A DNA stretch of 64,000 nt from Nipponacmea schrenckii (Eukaryota > Mollusca > Gastropoda > Lottiidae), in the NCBI GenBank assembly GCA_030562195.1, contig CM060202.1:14694001-14758000 (forward strand). Reading direction: 5' to 3'. How positions within the stretch are numbered: the stretch's first letter is position 1; every line of letters begins with the position of its first letter. The translations under genes and the position numbers were made by a program. The notes beneath the pieces were generated by a model that was not told the origin of the DNA, searched no databases, and saw nothing but the letters and a program-made list of their open reading frames with translations. This document shows positions 62,158 to 64,000 of the stretch, in pieces.

Positions 62158-62556
62158 ATGGCTGATAAATTTGGTTTAGGAAACTTAAAGAATGAAGCTC
62201 CTACATTATGGATTAATAAATTCAAACCATATTTTGTAGATAAAACTGGAGACACACTTCAAGGTAATATAGATATGAATAATTTCAAAATAACTAATTT
62301 AAGATTTCCTCAACAGAAAAAAGATGCAATAAATAAAGGATATTTAACTCAAACAACTAAAAGGTTACATAAAAAAATAACTGTATTAGATAAATATAGT
62401 AAAAACCAATTAGAAAACCATCAAAATTTTTTAAACTCACATCATAAAAAACTAGAAAGTTATCAACAACAATTAGCTAATATAGATGATAAAACTCAGT
62501 TGGAGAGAATAAATTTATTAATATCACAACTATACAAAGCAAAAATCATATATTAA
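62158..62556 (+). CDS. structural-type ORF of the Polinton-like element
   Basis: 132 codons from ATG to stop. Residues 30-65 hold GDTLQGNIDMNNFKITNLRF and then DAINKGYL, a short motif known from virus and phage fibre- or spike-like proteins and from Polinton-associated ORFs. The rest is Lys/Asn/Gln-rich and predicted to be coiled coil (TKRLHKKITVLDKYSKNQLE). The frame probably continued originally, because related Leu/Gln-rich sequence in other frames follows to 62900. The Ala-Asp start directly after the protease remnant fits a compact viral-type gene order. Confidence 0.5.
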   Translation: MADKFGLGNLKNEAPTLWINKFKPYFVDKTGDTLQGNIDMNNFKITNLRFPQQKKDAINKGYLTQTTKRLHKKITVLDKYSKNQLENHQNFLNSHHKKLESYQQQLANIDDKTQLERINLLISQLYKAKIIY

Positions 62557-62990
62557 ACAACTGATAGGTAACATTAAACCAGGTTTTAATGAAGAAAGAT
62601 TGAAACAAGAATTAGCTAAAACGAAACACAATGACGAGAATACACTAACAGAAATCAAAACCTATATTCAACAACAATTAACTAAGGTAGTAGATTTCTT
62701 GTAAAACTCAGAAATTTTAATTTATTAATATCTCAACTAGACGATAAAATTAATAAACAAAAATTAAATGTTAAAGCAATTGGCTAATGTAGTAGGCAAA
62801 GCGCAGTTAGAGAGATTAAAATCATTACTATTACAATTAGATCGAAAAATTGAGTTACGAGACATCAAAAATGAAAAGATGTTTCAAAAAATAATAAAAG
62901 ATTTCTACCGATAGAAAATCCTTATTATTCTACTTTACCCTTTAAAGATGGTATTTTAAACAAGTAGTAGATTTCTTGTAAAATACAAAG
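62557..62990 (+). pseudogene. decayed continuation of the coiled-coil ORF
   Basis: Repeats the pattern AATTTATTAATATCTCAACT (62511 and 62720 regions), the codon pattern for QLANV, and the phrase GTAGTAGATTTCTTGTAAAA (62688 and 62966). It is broken by several stops. It looks like internal repeats of the preceding ORF that have drifted out of frame. Confidence 0.4.
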
Positions 62991-63073
62991 GACACTTAAT
63001 TTTAATTAACTAAATTTGAAGCTGTGTTTGAGAAAAGCAAAATTGCAAGATTTGAACTTGCGAGTACAGCCGA

Positions 63074-63418
63074 TCATAATGAAGCGGTTATTACCATATT
63101 ATTTAGCGGATAGAGATTCCAGTTGATATATCCACCGTAGCTATTTCTTTCAATAGGTTTATAGTAAAATACAGCCCTTTTTTTATAACCTCTATTATTT
63201 TGAAATTTTGTGATAATGATCAAATTGTTAACAGTAGTTCTAACTGCCGCCAGGTTGTCATCAGCTTGTTTAGATTGTATTTCCCCATCTCCCGTGTCTG
63301 GTATCCAACCCGATGCTGTGGTGTAATCTTGGGATAAATAAAGAGTTTTCAATATACTGTCAAACTCACCTGGTTGTTTGATTGTTTCAATTATATTTGA
63401 ACCGGCTTCTAAAACCAT
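63074..63418 (-). CDS. antisense ORF in the Polinton-like region, unidentified
   Basis: 115 codons from the ATG at 63418-63416. The frame stays open upstream only through low-complexity repeat, so this Met is the sensible start. Visible features: ETIKQPGEFDSILKTLY, GWIPDTGDGE and NNRGYKKR. From memory, uncharacterised proteins beside similar integrases have the same order of blocks, which would make this a Polinton gene on the opposite strand. I cannot assign a function. It appears truncated at its C-terminus compared with what I recall. Confidence 0.4.
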   Translation of the reverse strand: MVLEAGSNIIETIKQPGEFDSILKTLYLSQDYTTASGWIPDTGDGEIQSKQADDNLAAVRTTVNNLIIITKFQNNRGYKKRAVFYYKPIERNSYGGYINWNLYPLNNMVITASL

Positions 63419-63419
63419 T

Positions 63420-63870
63420 TTGCTGAATAAAGAGGGGAAACAAAAACAGATACTGAGAATTACAACATCAGTATCAAAAACAGACACCAGAAATAACAAC
63501 ATCAATATAAAAAAAGGAACCGAGAAAAACAACATCAGTATCAAAAACCGCTGAGAATAAAAACATCAGTATCAAAATAGGAACTGAGAATAACATCAGT
63601 ATCAAAAACAGCTGAGAATAACATCAGTATCAAAAACAGCTGTGATTAACAACATCTGTATCAAAAAAAAGATACTGAGAACTACAATATCAGTATCAAA
63701 AACAGAAACCGGGAATAACAACATCAATATCAAACTAGGAACCGAGAATAAAAACATCAGTATCAAAATAGGAACTGAGAATAACATCAGTATCGAAAAC
63801 AACTGAGATTAACAACATCAGTATCAAAAACAAATACCGAGAATTACAATTATAACATCAGTATCAAAAA
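63420..63870 (+). repeat. minisatellite with the core ACATCAGTATCAAAA
   Basis: About a dozen units of variable length (roughly 26-38 bases) built from GAGAATAACAACATCAGTAT plus CAAAAACAGAAACC or similar. Units differ by small insertions and substitutions. The long minus-strand frames across it (repeating Ile-Leu-Met-Leu-Phe patterns) are products of the repeat, not genes. Confidence 0.85.
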
Positions 63871-64000
63871 TTGTTTTCTAATGAAACATTTTGTTGTGTG
63901 ACTCTGTTTTGGTTTGGAATTCCGTCTTTAATTTTTATATCACAGCGGAAGTAAGCGTCGGAAAGAAGTAGCCAATTGGATAATGAATTGATTTCAAATG

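Overview
This window is eukaryotic nuclear DNA: AT-rich, with split genes bounded by GT/AG introns and many interspersed repeats. A tRNA-headed SINE, a Tx1/L1-type LINE, BEL/Pao, Penelope-like and Polinton-like remnants, and the receptor and transporter families present all point to an animal, most likely a mollusc or another lophotrochozoan. That placement is inference; no marker gene fixes the species.

Three host genes can be rebuilt exon by exon. (1) A plus-strand immunoglobulin-superfamily receptor (11805-17987, nine exons) has a signal peptide, five Ig-like units, one membrane span and a short tyrosine-bearing tail. One Ig exon is a single base out of frame, and partial tandem copies of exon edges flank two other Ig exons. 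(2) A plus-strand Cys-loop ligand-gated channel subunit of the GABA-A class (34940-45407, nine exons, 446 aa, open throughout) has Ser-Asp-Arg where anion channels of this family have Pro-Ala-Arg at the pore mouth, and a GC-AG second intron. (3) A minus-strand sodium/sugar cotransporter of the SLC5 family (59010-46221, 15 exons, 620 aa, open throughout) lies tail-to-tail with the channel gene, about 0.8 kb between stop codons.

The rest is largely mobile DNA. At 2940-5020 lie a decayed THAP-type exon and two BEL/Pao fragments in head-to-head orientation. A SINE (5033-11335) carries its own 12-bp target duplication and is split by a nearly full-length Tx1-like LINE (5071-10988) with a second target duplication. 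A family of about 159-bp monomers, capped by a hairpin, occurs at 19.9-22.7 kb, 36.1-36.8 kb and 53.3-55.3 kb. The first copy has a near-exact 1166-bp tandem duplication; the third is split by a Penelope-like element with an 11-bp target duplication. The right edge (60.5-63.9 kb) is an eroded Polinton/Maverick-like region: integrase (two generations), an adenain-like protease remnant, a structural-type ORF, an antisense ORF and a minisatellite.

Long stretches at 24-34.9 kb, 18.2-19.6 kb and 59.0-60.5 kb show no gene I can support. The three host genes look functionally unrelated: immune or adhesion-type receptor, transmitter receptor, sugar transporter.
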